A DNA stretch of 64,000 bases from Tepidisphaeraceae bacterium (GTDB lineage: Bacteria; Planctomycetota; Phycisphaerae; Tepidisphaerales; Tepidisphaeraceae): contig DASYHQ010000023.1 in NCBI GenBank assembly GCA_035998445.1, positions 1 to 64,000 of the forward strand, written 5' to 3'. The position numbers and the translations under genes are program-made. Positions 34,165 through 42,366 of the stretch are shown here, piece by piece (positions within the stretch are counted from its first letter, which is position 1; every line of letters starts with the position of its first letter). A model generated the notes under the pieces. It was not told the DNA's origin and did no database searches. It saw only the letters and a program-made list of their open reading frames with translations.

Positions 34165-34309
34165 TTCCCGTAGCATGGGCGGGACGCCCATGACGGTGGA
34201 GAGAACGAGAATCGAAATGAGTAGCAGACAGCGCCGGCCGAAGCGAAAGCAACTAGAACAATCTTCCGGCCTCACCGCGGTCATGGGCGGGACGCCCATG
34301 CTACGGGAA
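34165..34309. repeat. Inverted repeat, CCCGTAGCATGGGCG family
   Basis: Left unit at 34165-34193 and right unit at 34280-34309 share CTTCCCGTAGCATGGGCG in inverse orientation. The inner hairpin bases are inverted relative to each other. The repeat ends 39 nt before the gluQ start. Confidence 0.75.
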
Positions 34310-34348
34310 GATCGCCAATCTCGAGCGCACGTTTGAGCGACAGTTCCC

Positions 34349-35320
34349 TTGTCCACGCAACCCGCCATCACGCGCCTCGCCCCTTCGCCGACCGGTGCGC
34401 TGCACCTCGGCAACGCGCGCACGTTCCTCGTCAACTGGCTGCTCGCGCGACAGCAGGACTGGCGCATCGTGCTGCGCATCGAGGACCTCGATGGCCCGCG
34501 ACTGAAGGTCGGGGCGGATCGGCAGTTGATCGACGACCTGCAATGGCTCGGCATCGATTGGGACGATGGGCCAACGTATCAATCGACGCGGCTGGCGAGC
34601 TACCAAGCGGCGGCCGAACGGTTGATGGCACAGCGGGATGCGTACGCGTGCATCTGCACGCGCAAGGAGATCGAGACCGCCGCCAGCGCGCCGCACGCCG
34701 AGGATGGCGCAACGGTCTACCCCGGCACGTGCCGCGGGCGCTTTACTGATCTGGCCACCGCCCGCGCCGCCACAACGCACGGTGTGGCCGCGGTGCGGTT
34801 TGCGGTGCCGGCGGCGCCAATCGCGTTTGACGACGCCTTCGCTGGCCCGCAGCGGTGGGCTAACGTCGCGCAGCAGTTGGGTGATTTCGTGATCCTCAAA
34901 GGGGATGGCCTGGCGGCGTACCAGTTGGCGGTGGTGATCGACGATGCCGAGGCCGGTGTCACCGAAGTCGTACGCGGCGACGATTTGATCGACTCGTCGC
35001 CACGCCAGATCCTGCTCTACCGCGCGCTCGGCCTGGCCGAACGCATCCCACGTTACACGCACTTGCCGTTGATCGTCGGCCCCGATAGCCGCCGCCTCGC
35101 GAAGCGCCACGGCGATACGCGGCTGGCGACGTACCGCGCGATTGATCCATCGCCGCAGCGCGCGTTGCGCTTGCTGGCGCGATGGTGCGGGATCGACGAC
35201 ACGAGCGATGTCCGGACGGCTCGGGACCTGGTCGGTCGACTTGATCTAACCAGGTTCTCCAAAGACGCGATCACCTTCACCGCCGCGGACGACCGGTTCT
35301 TGCGCAGCGGGAAAACGTGA
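34349..35320 (+). CDS. gluQ: Glutamyl-Q tRNA(Asp) synthetase
   Basis: 323 residues from a TTG start. It has the catalytic half of glutamyl-tRNA synthetase without an anticodon-binding domain, which is the mark of YadB/GluQ-RS. 'APSPTGALHLGN' is the HIGH region (residues about 12-23) and 'RLAKRHG' the KMSKS equivalent. The zinc site appears as C-x-C ('ACICT') and Y-x3-C ('YPGTC'), as in E. coli YadB. The enzyme glutamylates queuosine in the anticodon of tRNA-Asp. Nearby queuosine-synthesis genes were not seen. Confidence 0.9.
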   Translation: MSTQPAITRLAPSPTGALHLGNARTFLVNWLLARQQDWRIVLRIEDLDGPRLKVGADRQLIDDLQWLGIDWDDGPTYQSTRLASYQAAAERLMAQRDAYACICTRKEIETAASAPHAEDGATVYPGTCRGRFTDLATARAATTHGVAAVRFAVPAAPIAFDDAFAGPQRWANVAQQLGDFVILKGDGLAAYQLAVVIDDAEAGVTEVVRGDDLIDSSPRQILLYRALGLAERIPRYTHLPLIVGPDSRRLAKRHGDTRLATYRAIDPSPQRALRLLARWCGIDDTSDVRTARDLVGRLDLTRFSKDAITFTAADDRFLRSGKT

Positions 35321-35364
35321 AGTGGTCCTTCACGAATTACGTTCCCCTTTTCGCCGCAGACCGC

Positions 35365-35787
35365 CTACCGCGCCCGGAGGGCGTCGCGGATTTCCATCAG
35401 CAGTTCCTGATCGCGCGACGGGGCCGGCGGGGCAGCGGGGGCCGGATCGGGCTTGCGGCGGGCAATGTTGATCAATTTCACCACCGCGAAGATCGCCAGT
35501 GCGACAATCAGGAAGTCGATCACCGAATTGATGAACAGACCGTACTCCATATTCACTGCAGGCTTGAGCATCTTACCCGCGGCGTCGATCTCGGCCTCTT
35601 TTAATTCCAGCCGCTTATCCTTGAAGTCGACCCCACCCGTAATCAAACCCAGCGGCGGCATAATCACATTGCTGACCAGCGAGCTGACGATCTTACCGAA
35701 GGCCGCCCCGATGACGACGCCGACCGCGAGATCAACAACGTTGCCGCGCAGCGCGAACTCTTTGAATTCCTGGAAGACGGTGGCCAT
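35365..35787 (-). CDS. mscL: Large-conductance mechanosensitive channel
   Basis: 140 residues, the usual size, from the ATG at 35787 with AAAGGAA upstream. The N-terminus '[23 protein letters not shown]' and the second membrane segment ('[16 protein letters not shown]') are diagnostic. The channel opens under membrane tension to release solutes during osmotic downshock. The C-terminal helix ends '[13 protein letters not shown]'. It converges on gluQ and is followed upstream by the radical SAM gene in the same direction. Confidence 0.96.
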   Translation of the reverse strand: MATVFQEFKEFALRGNVVDLAVGVVIGAAFGKIVSSLVSNVIMPPLGLITGGVDFKDKRLELKEAEIDAAGKMLKPAVNMEYGLFINSVIDFLIVALAIFAVVKLINIARRKPDPAPAAPPAPSRDQELLMEIRDALRAR

Positions 35788-35913
35788 GACGATTCCTTTG
35801 GTGTGAGCCCGACGCGCCAGTGTCGAAGCGGACACGGCGGTCAGCGGAATCGTAACTGCCAAGCGAGCACAGCTGCAAGAAGATGAGATGCGCGGACGAC
35901 GTTTTCACCACCA

Positions 35914-37464
35914 CTACACCTGCAGCGGCACTTTCGAAGTGACTGGCTGCGGGATTGCGTTCACATCCGCCAAGTGCACCTCCCGGCCACTGGTCAGCAG
36001 GCCGCGACGGCCGGAGAGCACGCTTTTCAGCTTGGCCATGCCGAAGCCGATGCCGCAGCGCGTCAATCGCACTAGGTGCTCCGGGTGCTTCAGGCTCACC
36101 TTCACGTATTGTCGGCGGACGGGCTTCTGGCGATAGAACTTGCTGATGACTTCAAGGTAATGGCGGTCCAGTTCGTCGACGGTCATGCCGTCAGGCGCCC
36201 AGACGAAGTTCATGCCGTTCATCTTTTCCCAGTGATCCTCGCGGATCGCGGCGCCGAACATCTCCTTGTAGATCGGGCTGCCAGGATAGGGCGTGAACTT
36301 CGTGAGGTTCATGATCGTCATCGGGATGCGCTGGACGAAGTCCTTGGTCATCTGGATGCTCTCGGCCGTCTCACCGGGGTAGCCCAGCATGAACAGGCCC
36401 TTTACGCGAATGCCAGCGGCGGCCGTCCAGCGGACGGCCTCTTCGCTCTTGGCGACGCGGGCGCTCTTGTCCATTTTGCGCAGCATCTCGTCAGAACCCG
36501 TTTCCAAACCGAAGCTGATCTGCCAGCAGCCGGCCTGCTTCATCAATCCAAGGATATCGGGTTTGACGGTGTCGACCCGGGCGGCGCAGCTCCAGGTCAT
36601 CTTCAGGCCGCTGGCCAGCAGCAGGTTGCAGAACTCGGTCGTGCGAAGTTTGCTGGCGAGGAAGAGGTCGTCGACGAAGAGCACGTGGCGCACGCCGTAG
36701 CGCTCGTTCAGGTGCTGCATCATCTCGACGACCTTCGCCGGCGAGTAGTAGCGCACGCGGGCGCCAAAGGTCGACGTGTCGCAGAACTTGCAGTGAAACG
36801 GGCACCCGCGGCTGGCGGCGATCGTGGCGACCGGGCCGCGCGGGTAGTCGTAGACCGCCAACGGGTAAGCCTTGGGGAAGTCGGGCAGAAGGTCCCACGC
36901 GGGGAAGGGCAGGCCATCGAGATCGTTCGGCGTCATCGGCGCGGGCGTGACCTTCAGCTTCCCACCATTGGTGGCGTCGCGGAAAATCAAACCGCGGACG
37001 GTCGACAGGTCATTGCCCGCGTCCAGGGCCTTCAGCAACTCGACGAGGATCTTCTCCCCCTCGCCCTGCACCGCGACGTCGAAATCGGGGAAGCGCGCGA
37101 TTGTTTCCAGCCCCATCGAGGCGATGTGCGGCCCACCGACGATAATCGTCGTCTCCGGCAGCGCCGCCTTCACCAAGCGTGCGATCTTGGCCGATTCCGA
37201 CACGCCGACGGTAAACAGCGTAATGCCGACGTACCGCGGCTTGGCGGCGATCACCCGCGCGGCGACGGCGTCGGCATCCAAGTCGAGAATGTCCGCCTCG
37301 ATGATCGACGGCTCGTACCCGTGCAGCCGCACTTCGGCCGCCAAATGCAACAACCCCAACGACGGAGATCGGTTGGTAATGTGCTTGATAAACGCATACC
37401 CCGGCGAGATCCGCTCGTAGGGCGGATTTACAAACAAGATGTGCCGGTCGTTTGGTACAGCCAT
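35914..37464 (-). CDS. B12-binding-domain radical SAM protein
   Basis: 516 residues. An N-terminal cobalamin-binding Rossmann domain ('HILFVNPPYE', 'VGITLFTVGVSESAKI', 'IIVGGPHIASMGLE', in parts) is followed by a radical SAM core. The cluster motif there is C221-x3-C225-x2-C228 ('RGCPFHCKFCDTS'). It closely follows the layout of BchE/P-methylase-like enzymes and of hopanoid or bacteriochlorophyll-type modifying proteins, which act on unactivated carbons. The substrate is not visible. The C-terminal 60 residues are basic. The gene stands alone. Confidence 0.92.
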   Translation of the reverse strand: MAVPNDRHILFVNPPYERISPGYAFIKHITNRSPSLGLLHLAAEVRLHGYEPSIIEADILDLDADAVAARVIAAKPRYVGITLFTVGVSESAKIARLVKAALPETTIIVGGPHIASMGLETIARFPDFDVAVQGEGEKILVELLKALDAGNDLSTVRGLIFRDATNGGKLKVTPAPMTPNDLDGLPFPAWDLLPDFPKAYPLAVYDYPRGPVATIAASRGCPFHCKFCDTSTFGARVRYYSPAKVVEMMQHLNERYGVRHVLFVDDLFLASKLRTTEFCNLLLASGLKMTWSCAARVDTVKPDILGLMKQAGCWQISFGLETGSDEMLRKMDKSARVAKSEEAVRWTAAAGIRVKGLFMLGYPGETAESIQMTKDFVQRIPMTIMNLTKFTPYPGSPIYKEMFGAAIREDHWEKMNGMNFVWAPDGMTVDELDRHYLEVISKFYRQKPVRRQYVKVSLKHPEHLVRLTRCGIGFGMAKLKSVLSGRRGLLTSGREVHLADVNAIPQPVTSKVPLQV

Positions 37465-37643
37465 GGGGTTACTCGCGTGCGACCATCAAGCATAAACCAT
37501 CTGCGGCGGCGGGCCAATGTCTTTGCATCGCCTGTAGAGAGGGGAGCCACGATGGCGCGAACGCACGAAGGAGGACACGAAGGGGCCGGGAAGGTTGGAT
37601 TAGCAAGTGGGAGGAGGAGGGAAGGCTGACGAGCACCACCAAC

Positions 37644-37699
37644 TGTCATCCCGAGCGGAGCCTGAAGGCTAGCGGACGAAACCCCTCGCGTCAGGCTTG
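37644..37699. repeat. Half repeat, TGTCATCCCGAGCGGAGCC family
   Basis: This resembles the outer arm at 48975-49015 (CGGAGCCTGAAGGCTAGCGGAC versus GGGAGCCTAAAGGCCAGCGGAC, each shown with about 22 nt at most and read in parts). No matching inverted arm is close by, so it is a truncated or solo copy. It precedes the intact repeat at 37705. Confidence 0.55.
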
Positions 37700-37704
37700 A
37701 CCCG

Positions 37705-37808
37705 TGTCATCCCGATGGGAGCTTTGGCGACCTGAGGGATCTCGAACCACGGACGGTTCTCGCCCTTGGGAGATGGGTCAGGTCGCCAAAGCTCCCATCG
37801 GGATGACA
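37705..37808. repeat. Perfect 31-bp inverted repeat, TGTCATCCCGATGGGAGC family
   Basis: Arms 37705-37735 and 37778-37808 are perfect inverted copies; the spacer is 42 nt. Relatives are at 39172-39275, 49034-49140 and 50055-50161. It lies in the gene-free gap 37465-38128. Confidence 0.9.
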
Positions 37809-37835
37809 GTTCACGTGGACTGGCGGCGCTGTCTT

Positions 37836-37890
37836 GATTGGGATTTGGTCATCGGGCATTTGTTGGTCATTGGGACTTGGTCATTCTCCC
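37836..37890. repeat. GATTGGGATTTGG dispersed repeat
   Basis: An AT-richer unit (GATTGGGATTTGGTCAT ... CATTGGGACTTGG) that recurs in inverse orientation at 24251-24305 and directly at 51381-51430. No ORF. The rest of the gap to 38128 shows no gene apart from the ribosome-binding site of the next one. Confidence 0.6.
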
Positions 37891-38128
37891 TCTTCCCCTC
37901 CCCCGCGCCGTTTCTGCGCGTTTTTTCCGAACCCCTCGCTTGCAATTTCCGTAACCAAAGTCAAACTGACTCGCGAAACCGTTCGGCTCGGGCAAGACGA
38001 GAGGCTGGCGGTTTCAGGGGTTTTGACGAAGTTCGTCGCATCCCAAGGTGGGATGCCTCTTCGGGCAACACAGACAAATGCTGGCGGTTCGCCGGCGAAA
38101 TGACATCTCATCGCACAGGAGTTCCTTT

Positions 38129-39049
38129 ATGGCACGGATGCCTCAATGGATCGGTTCCGCGGCGCTTAGCCTCGCGGCCATCACCCTCACCACCGGTTGC
38201 GTTTCCCAGGAACAGTACAACGCGCTCAAGATGCGCACCGACCGGTTGACCGAGCAGCTGGCCAACGCCGAGCGCGAGGGCGCCAGCGCCCGCGCTGAAG
38301 CCGACATGCGCCGCAAGGCCCTCGAGGCCATCGCCAACTCCGGCGACAACAAGGACGGCCTGATCGCCAACCTGACCAACCAGAATGGCGCCCTGCAGGG
38401 CCAGCTCGACGAGCTCAACCGCAAGTACGCCGAGGCCGTCGGCAAGTTTGGCACGATCGGCACCGCGCTGCCGATCCCGCTCACCAACGATCTGACCGCC
38501 TTCGCGCAGGCCAACCCCGATCTGGTCGAGTTCGACGCGACCCGCGGCATCGTGAAGTTCAAGAGCGACCTCACGTTCGCCCCAGGATCGGCCGAGGTGA
38601 AGCCCGAGGCCAAGAACGCGATCGCCCGCTTTGCCCAGATCGTGAACAGCCCCAACGCCAGCAGCTACGAGCTGCTGGTCGCCGGCCACACCGACAACGC
38701 CCGCGTGAGCAATCCCGCGACGATCTCGGCCGGTCATAAGGACAACTGGTACCTGTCGGCCCACCGCGCGATCACGGTCGCCGGTGAGCTGCGTTCGCAC
38801 AACACCAACCCGCAGCGCCTGGGCGTGATCGGCTACGCCGACCAGCGTCCGGTCGCCAGCAACGACAGCGACGCCGGCCGCACCCGCAACCGCCGCGTGG
38901 AGGTCCTGATCCTCCCGACGACGGTCCGCAGCACGCCGATCCCCAACAACAACAGCAACAACAATAACAACGCCGCCGTCCGCCCGGCCGCCAAGCCAGC
39001 AATGAACAAGGACTCGGCCACGGTCGTCGAACCCGCGATGAACAAATAA
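38129..39049 (+). CDS. OmpA-family peptidoglycan-binding lipoprotein
   Basis: 306 residues from the ATG at 38129 (AGGAG upstream). Lipobox 'TTGC' near residue 24. A coiled-coil region (residues about 30-115, 'LTEQLANAEREGASARAEADMRRKALE' in parts) is followed by an OmpA-like domain. Key positions there are 'VAGHTDNARV' and the C-terminal 'SDAGRTRNRRVEVLI', the Arg/Asp positions that hold diaminopimelate. An Asn-rich tail ('NNNSNNNNN') ends the protein. It probably tethers the outer membrane or envelope to cell-wall material. A terminator follows the gene. Confidence 0.9.
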   Translation: MARMPQWIGSAALSLAAITLTTGCVSQEQYNALKMRTDRLTEQLANAEREGASARAEADMRRKALEAIANSGDNKDGLIANLTNQNGALQGQLDELNRKYAEAVGKFGTIGTALPIPLTNDLTAFAQANPDLVEFDATRGIVKFKSDLTFAPGSAEVKPEAKNAIARFAQIVNSPNASSYELLVAGHTDNARVSNPATISAGHKDNWYLSAHRAITVAGELRSHNTNPQRLGVIGYADQRPVASNDSDAGRTRNRRVEVLILPTTVRSTPIPNNNSNNNNNAAVRPAAKPAMNKDSATVVEPAMNK

Positions 39050-39087
39050 GGTTCGTCGGTCAATCGACGCCAAACTGCATCAAACTC

Positions 39088-39122
39088 AAACGCCCCGTGC
39101 CTGAATGGCACGGGGCGTTTTT
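39088..39122 (+). terminator. Intrinsic terminator after the OmpA-family gene
   Basis: Stem 39088-39101 and 39107-39120 (core ACGCCCCGTGCC), 5-nt loop, then a T run (39118-39122). It lies 38 nt after the stop codon. Confidence 0.9.
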
Positions 39123-39157
39123 CGTTGCACCTTGGTCCAGGTGGGTTAGGAGCGGGG

Positions 39158-39299
39158 ACGCGCACGCGATGTGTCATCCCGAGGGGAGCGGTAGCGACCC
39201 GAGGGATCTCCCACGGCCCGCACCGTCAGTCAATCCAGATCCCTCAGGTCGCTACCGCTCCCGTTCGGGATGACATACTTTGCCGCACGCGCACGCGAT
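39158..39299. repeat. TGTCATCCCGAGGGG inverted repeat flanked by 13-nt direct repeats
   Basis: The inverted arms are 39172-39209 and 39237-39275. They are bracketed by identical copies of ACGCGCACGCGAT at 39158-39170 and 39287-39299. The left copy is next to the arm; the right copy is 11 nt from the other arm. It lies between the OmpA terminator and the PEP-CTERM gene. The rest of this 455-nt gap shows no gene. Confidence 0.8.
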
Positions 39300-39504
39300 C
39301 CGTCAGAGGGTGCCGTGCGTCCCCCCTGCCAAACCCCATAACTATTTGATTTTCAATATTGTCAAACGCAATCGCGCAATTTTTGCCTAAGTCGCGATTT
39401 GCTTCCGTCGATACCCATTGTGGAGGACCTGTGGATGGGTGCCCGTGTCCGAGCCGGACCGTTCTGGCCGAAGGCGCGGCCCCGCAACCCCGGGAGCGTT
39501 TCAC

Positions 39505-40344
39505 ATGAAAAAGATCGCCAGCTTTCTAGCCGTCTTAGTGGGGATGACGACCGCAGCCAACGCAGCGCCGGTCAAGTTCGTGTTCGATCCAAACACGCTG
39601 CTGGATGCCACTTCAACCTCGGTCGGCCTGCGCGCCGAACAGGCCGCTCCGCGGCTGGTGGTGGGCAACCGCAGCAACCTCAGCGGCGTCGCCCGCACGT
39701 TCTACACCAACACGAACGGCGACACGAACCAGCCCAACGAGCTGAACGCCTACAACAACTGGGTGGACAGCCTCGGCAGCACCGGTGAAGGCATCACCGC
39801 ATTTAACATGTGGGTGACCACCACCACCATCGCCAACAATCCATACAACAGCTCCGCCTCGGGCAGTTGGAAACAAGGGCTCTACCGCGACGGCACGCAC
39901 GGCAACACGTCGTACGGCCTTAGCGCCACCGCGGCCGACGGATGGAACGCGCTGGTCACCGAGGTCTTCTCGGGCACGTACGGCGTGATGTGGTACACCC
40001 TCGATTCCACCAAGAGCATCCGCCCCACAAAGCTGGGTGGCGCCGACCTGCCCAACTTCAGCTTCAGCATGATCGACTCGAACGCCGTCGTCGGAGAAGA
40101 CTACCGCCTGTGGGTAGGCGCCAGCGCCGGTGGCCCGGGCACCGCCGACACCGGTTTGAAATTCGACACCACCGGCTGGGGCAACCGCACCACGACGATC
40201 TCGCCGTTCGCCTCCACCGACGGCCCGACCGTAGGCTCGGAAGGCTCGGTCTGGCAGGGCATCATCACCGTGACGGCCGTGCCCGAACCGAACTGCCTGG
40301 GCCTGCTGTCGGTCGGCCTGCTCGCCATGGCCCGTCGGCGGTAG
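39505..40344 (+). CDS. PEP-CTERM sorting-signal secreted protein
   Basis: 279 residues with a signal peptide (about 1-20, 'LVGMTTAANA') and a C-terminal PEP-CTERM signal: 'AVPEPNCLGLLSVGLLAMARRR' is present, listed here as VPEP, a hydrophobic stretch and the RRR end. The middle is Asn/Thr/Gly-rich and resembles surface proteins of exopolysaccharide-forming bacteria. In the exosortase (EpsH) system such signals are cut during export; no exosortase gene lies in this window. The binding function of the middle part is not recognised. Confidence 0.9.
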   Translation: MKKIASFLAVLVGMTTAANAAPVKFVFDPNTLLDATSTSVGLRAEQAAPRLVVGNRSNLSGVARTFYTNTNGDTNQPNELNAYNNWVDSLGSTGEGITAFNMWVTTTTIANNPYNSSASGSWKQGLYRDGTHGNTSYGLSATAADGWNALVTEVFSGTYGVMWYTLDSTKSIRPTKLGGADLPNFSFSMIDSNAVVGEDYRLWVGASAGGPGTADTGLKFDTTGWGNRTTTISPFASTDGPTVGSEGSVWQGIITVTAVPEPNCLGLLSVGLLAMARRR

Positions 40345-40383
40345 GCGGCACGGCTGGCAGACGACATCAAACCATCGCTGTAC

Positions 40384-40412
40384 ACCCCGAGCTCGTAGAG
40401 TCGGGGTTTTTT
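40384..40412 (+). terminator. Intrinsic terminator after the PEP-CTERM gene
   Basis: Stem ACCCCGA (40384-40390) and TCGGGGT (40401-40407), loop of 10 nt, then a T run through 40412. It lies 40 nt after the stop codon. Confidence 0.85.
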
Positions 40413-40467
40413 CATTGGAAGTTCGCGGGCAACTGGTGGAGATGGGGGCGGTATAAAAGGGAAAGAA

Positions 40468-40654
40468 CGGAGTACCTCAGAGGGTGTTTCTTTAATCCGG
40501 CCGCTCTCCCATGTACTGATGGGGAGGCTGGGTGTGATTTTGAGCTGCCCACCTCGTCAGCAGTTCGAAATCACCCCCACCCAGCCTCCCCCGGAGTACC
40601 TGGAGAGGGGTCGGACGAGCCGGTCCGGCTTTAAAGAATCCCTCTCAGGATGAC
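40468..40654. repeat. Nested palindromic repeats
   Basis: An outer pair (40468-40500 and 40621-40654, sharing TTTAA...TTAAA and CTCAGAGGG / CCCTCTCAGGAT parts) encloses an inner pair. The inner pair (about 40502-40548 and 40566-40614) belongs to the CTCTCCC...GGGTGTGATTT family. The gap 40413-40708 contains no gene. Confidence 0.6.
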
Positions 40655-40708
40655 AAACTCACGAGAACCGGACTACTTTCACAGGCCCGTAATGGTGGGC
40701 AGGCACCC

Positions 40709-41857
40709 ATGATCAATCACTGCAACTACGCGAATCCCCGACCCCTTCCCTGGCTGCTGATGCTCCTGTTTACCAGCATCACCCTGGCCGCCGACGACGC
40801 GCCCAAATCCAAGGTCGCCATCTTCCCCCTCGCCGGTGATGCGCCGGTCGACCTGCGGGAGCGGGTCGGGTTCTCGCTGCGCAGCAAGCTCGATCGCGAG
40901 GCGACGTATGAGGCGGTCTCGGGCATCGAAATGACCGAGGCGGTTGAGGGTATCGATTCGCCGGTGTCGTTCGCGACGCCGGTGGATGCGGTCGACGATC
41001 TTTCCAAACCCCTGGCGGCCGACGTGGTCATCTGGGGCGAGTTGTCGAAGAAGGACGCGGGTCACGCGCTGGCGGTGAAGGTGTTCGACTTCCGCGCGCT
41101 CGACACGCTGCCGTTCGAGATCCGCCAGCAGATCGACCAGCCGACCGACGTGCGGTTCGTCTCGGAAAGGGTGCTGGAACACCTGGCCGACGTGAAGCGG
41201 TTCGAGCACCCGACAGAGGAAGCCGTCACGGACGACGCCGCCTCGGCGGCGCTCTGGGCAGCCAACCCGAACCTCGTCGTCAACGGCGGCTTCGACGAGG
41301 CGGGGCACTGGGAGCGCATCTTCAAGGCCGAACGGCACCCGGTGCGGCTGGGCAGCGCGCTGCCCGATTACGACAAGATCGTCATCTACACCATGACCGA
41401 GGCTGACGGCACGCCGAACAAGGTATTGGCGATGCAGCTCTCCCGCGCCACCGCCGAGGGACCGGGGCTGGCGGCGCTGTCGGAACCAATCGCGATCCAG
41501 CCCGACACGCGATACCGGCTGCAGTTTCGCTACCGCTCGGGCGGCCCAAAACTGCACATCTTCGTGAAGGGCTACACCAACGTGCCCGACGGCAAGGGCG
41601 GCACGATCGAGCGCGAGATCTACCGCCGGCAAGTACCACCCACCGGCGGCACGGACCGCCAGTGGGTGACGATCATCGACGATTTGAACCCGCAACACGT
41701 GAACCGCCCGGTGCAGCACTTGCGCGTCAGCCTCTACACCTACCTGCACCCGGGCCTGGTGATGTTCGACGACGTGATGCTGAAAGCCGTCGGCGGCCAG
41801 ACCCGCAAAGCCGTCGACGCCGCGATCGACCTGCCCGCAACGCGGCCGGTTCGCTAA
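40709..41857 (+). CDS. Exported two-domain protein of unknown function
   Basis: 382 residues. Signal peptide near residues 11-27 ('PLPWLLMLLFTSITLAADD' in parts). The N-terminal half ('KVAIFPLAGDAPVDLRERVGFSLRSKLDRE', in parts) resembles the entry of TolB/FlgO-like domains. The C-terminal half ('NLVVNGGFDEAGHWERI', 'PDTRYRLQFRYRSGGPKLHIFVKGY', in parts) has the beta-sandwich pattern of carbohydrate-binding modules. Together they suggest a secreted binding or sensing protein. No enzyme site is seen. Confidence 0.7.
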   Translation: MINHCNYANPRPLPWLLMLLFTSITLAADDAPKSKVAIFPLAGDAPVDLRERVGFSLRSKLDREATYEAVSGIEMTEAVEGIDSPVSFATPVDAVDDLSKPLAADVVIWGELSKKDAGHALAVKVFDFRALDTLPFEIRQQIDQPTDVRFVSERVLEHLADVKRFEHPTEEAVTDDAASAALWAANPNLVVNGGFDEAGHWERIFKAERHPVRLGSALPDYDKIVIYTMTEADGTPNKVLAMQLSRATAEGPGLAALSEPIAIQPDTRYRLQFRYRSGGPKLHIFVKGYTNVPDGKGGTIEREIYRRQVPPTGGTDRQWVTIIDDLNPQHVNRPVQHLRVSLYTYLHPGLVMFDDVMLKAVGGQTRKAVDAAIDLPATRPVR

Positions 41858-42366
41858 AGAAGCGTTCAACGCGGAGGCGCAAAGGTACGCAGAGATCGCG
41901 GGGAGAACGTTGGAAAGCGCTCTGGTCCCTCTCCCGGTACTCCGGGAGAGGTTAGGTGAGGGTGATTTAGAGTGACGAGTGACGAAACAAGAATGGTGAA
42001 TCAATGACGAAGTGGGAGTGACGAACGTGCCTCACACCCGTCATCTTGAGAGGGTATTAAAGAACACGCTCGCGTTCGCCTCTCATGTGGCATGGACGCC
42101 AGAGCCCATGCCTGTGGACTGGAAGGAGAAATGCATTTGCGGGTGACTGCGCTGACCAAGCCGCAGGCTCAAAATCGAGTCTTCCGACCTCACGACACGC
42201 ATGGGCTCTGGCGTCCATGCCACGGGCGGAGCGGACGCGGCACCGTTTCTCAACACCTTCGGAGTACCTGAGGATGACGATCAGGCCTGCTTTGGTTTCG
42301 TCATGCGGACTTTGTGCGGAGCGTGAATTCGCTCTCCATTAACCTCTTCTCCGCGCCCTCCGCGTC
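41858..42366. other. Gene-free gap with several repeat types
   Basis: An INAEAQ-type TCAACGCGGAGGCGCAAAGG unit lies near 41866-41890. A solo TGGTCCCTCTCCCGG...GGTGAGGGTGATTT half copy is at 41931-41968. A 25-bp inverted repeat (GTGGCATGGACGCC family) is at 42087-42111 and 42199-42223, and a half CTTCGGAGTACCTGAGGATGACG copy near 42260-42282. No coding sequence was found. Confidence 0.7.
42087..42223. repeat. Perfect 25-bp inverted repeat, GTGGCATGGACGCC family
   Basis: Arms 42087-42111 and 42199-42223 match exactly in inverse orientation, with an 87-nt spacer. Same family as 7363-7500. Confidence 0.85.

Noticed and set aside
36076-37629. 517-codon plus-strand ORF opposite the radical SAM gene
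   Set aside because: The minus-strand protein has the B12 and CxxxCxxC motifs; the plus-strand reading has none and is rich in Arg/His/Gln as antisense frames here are.
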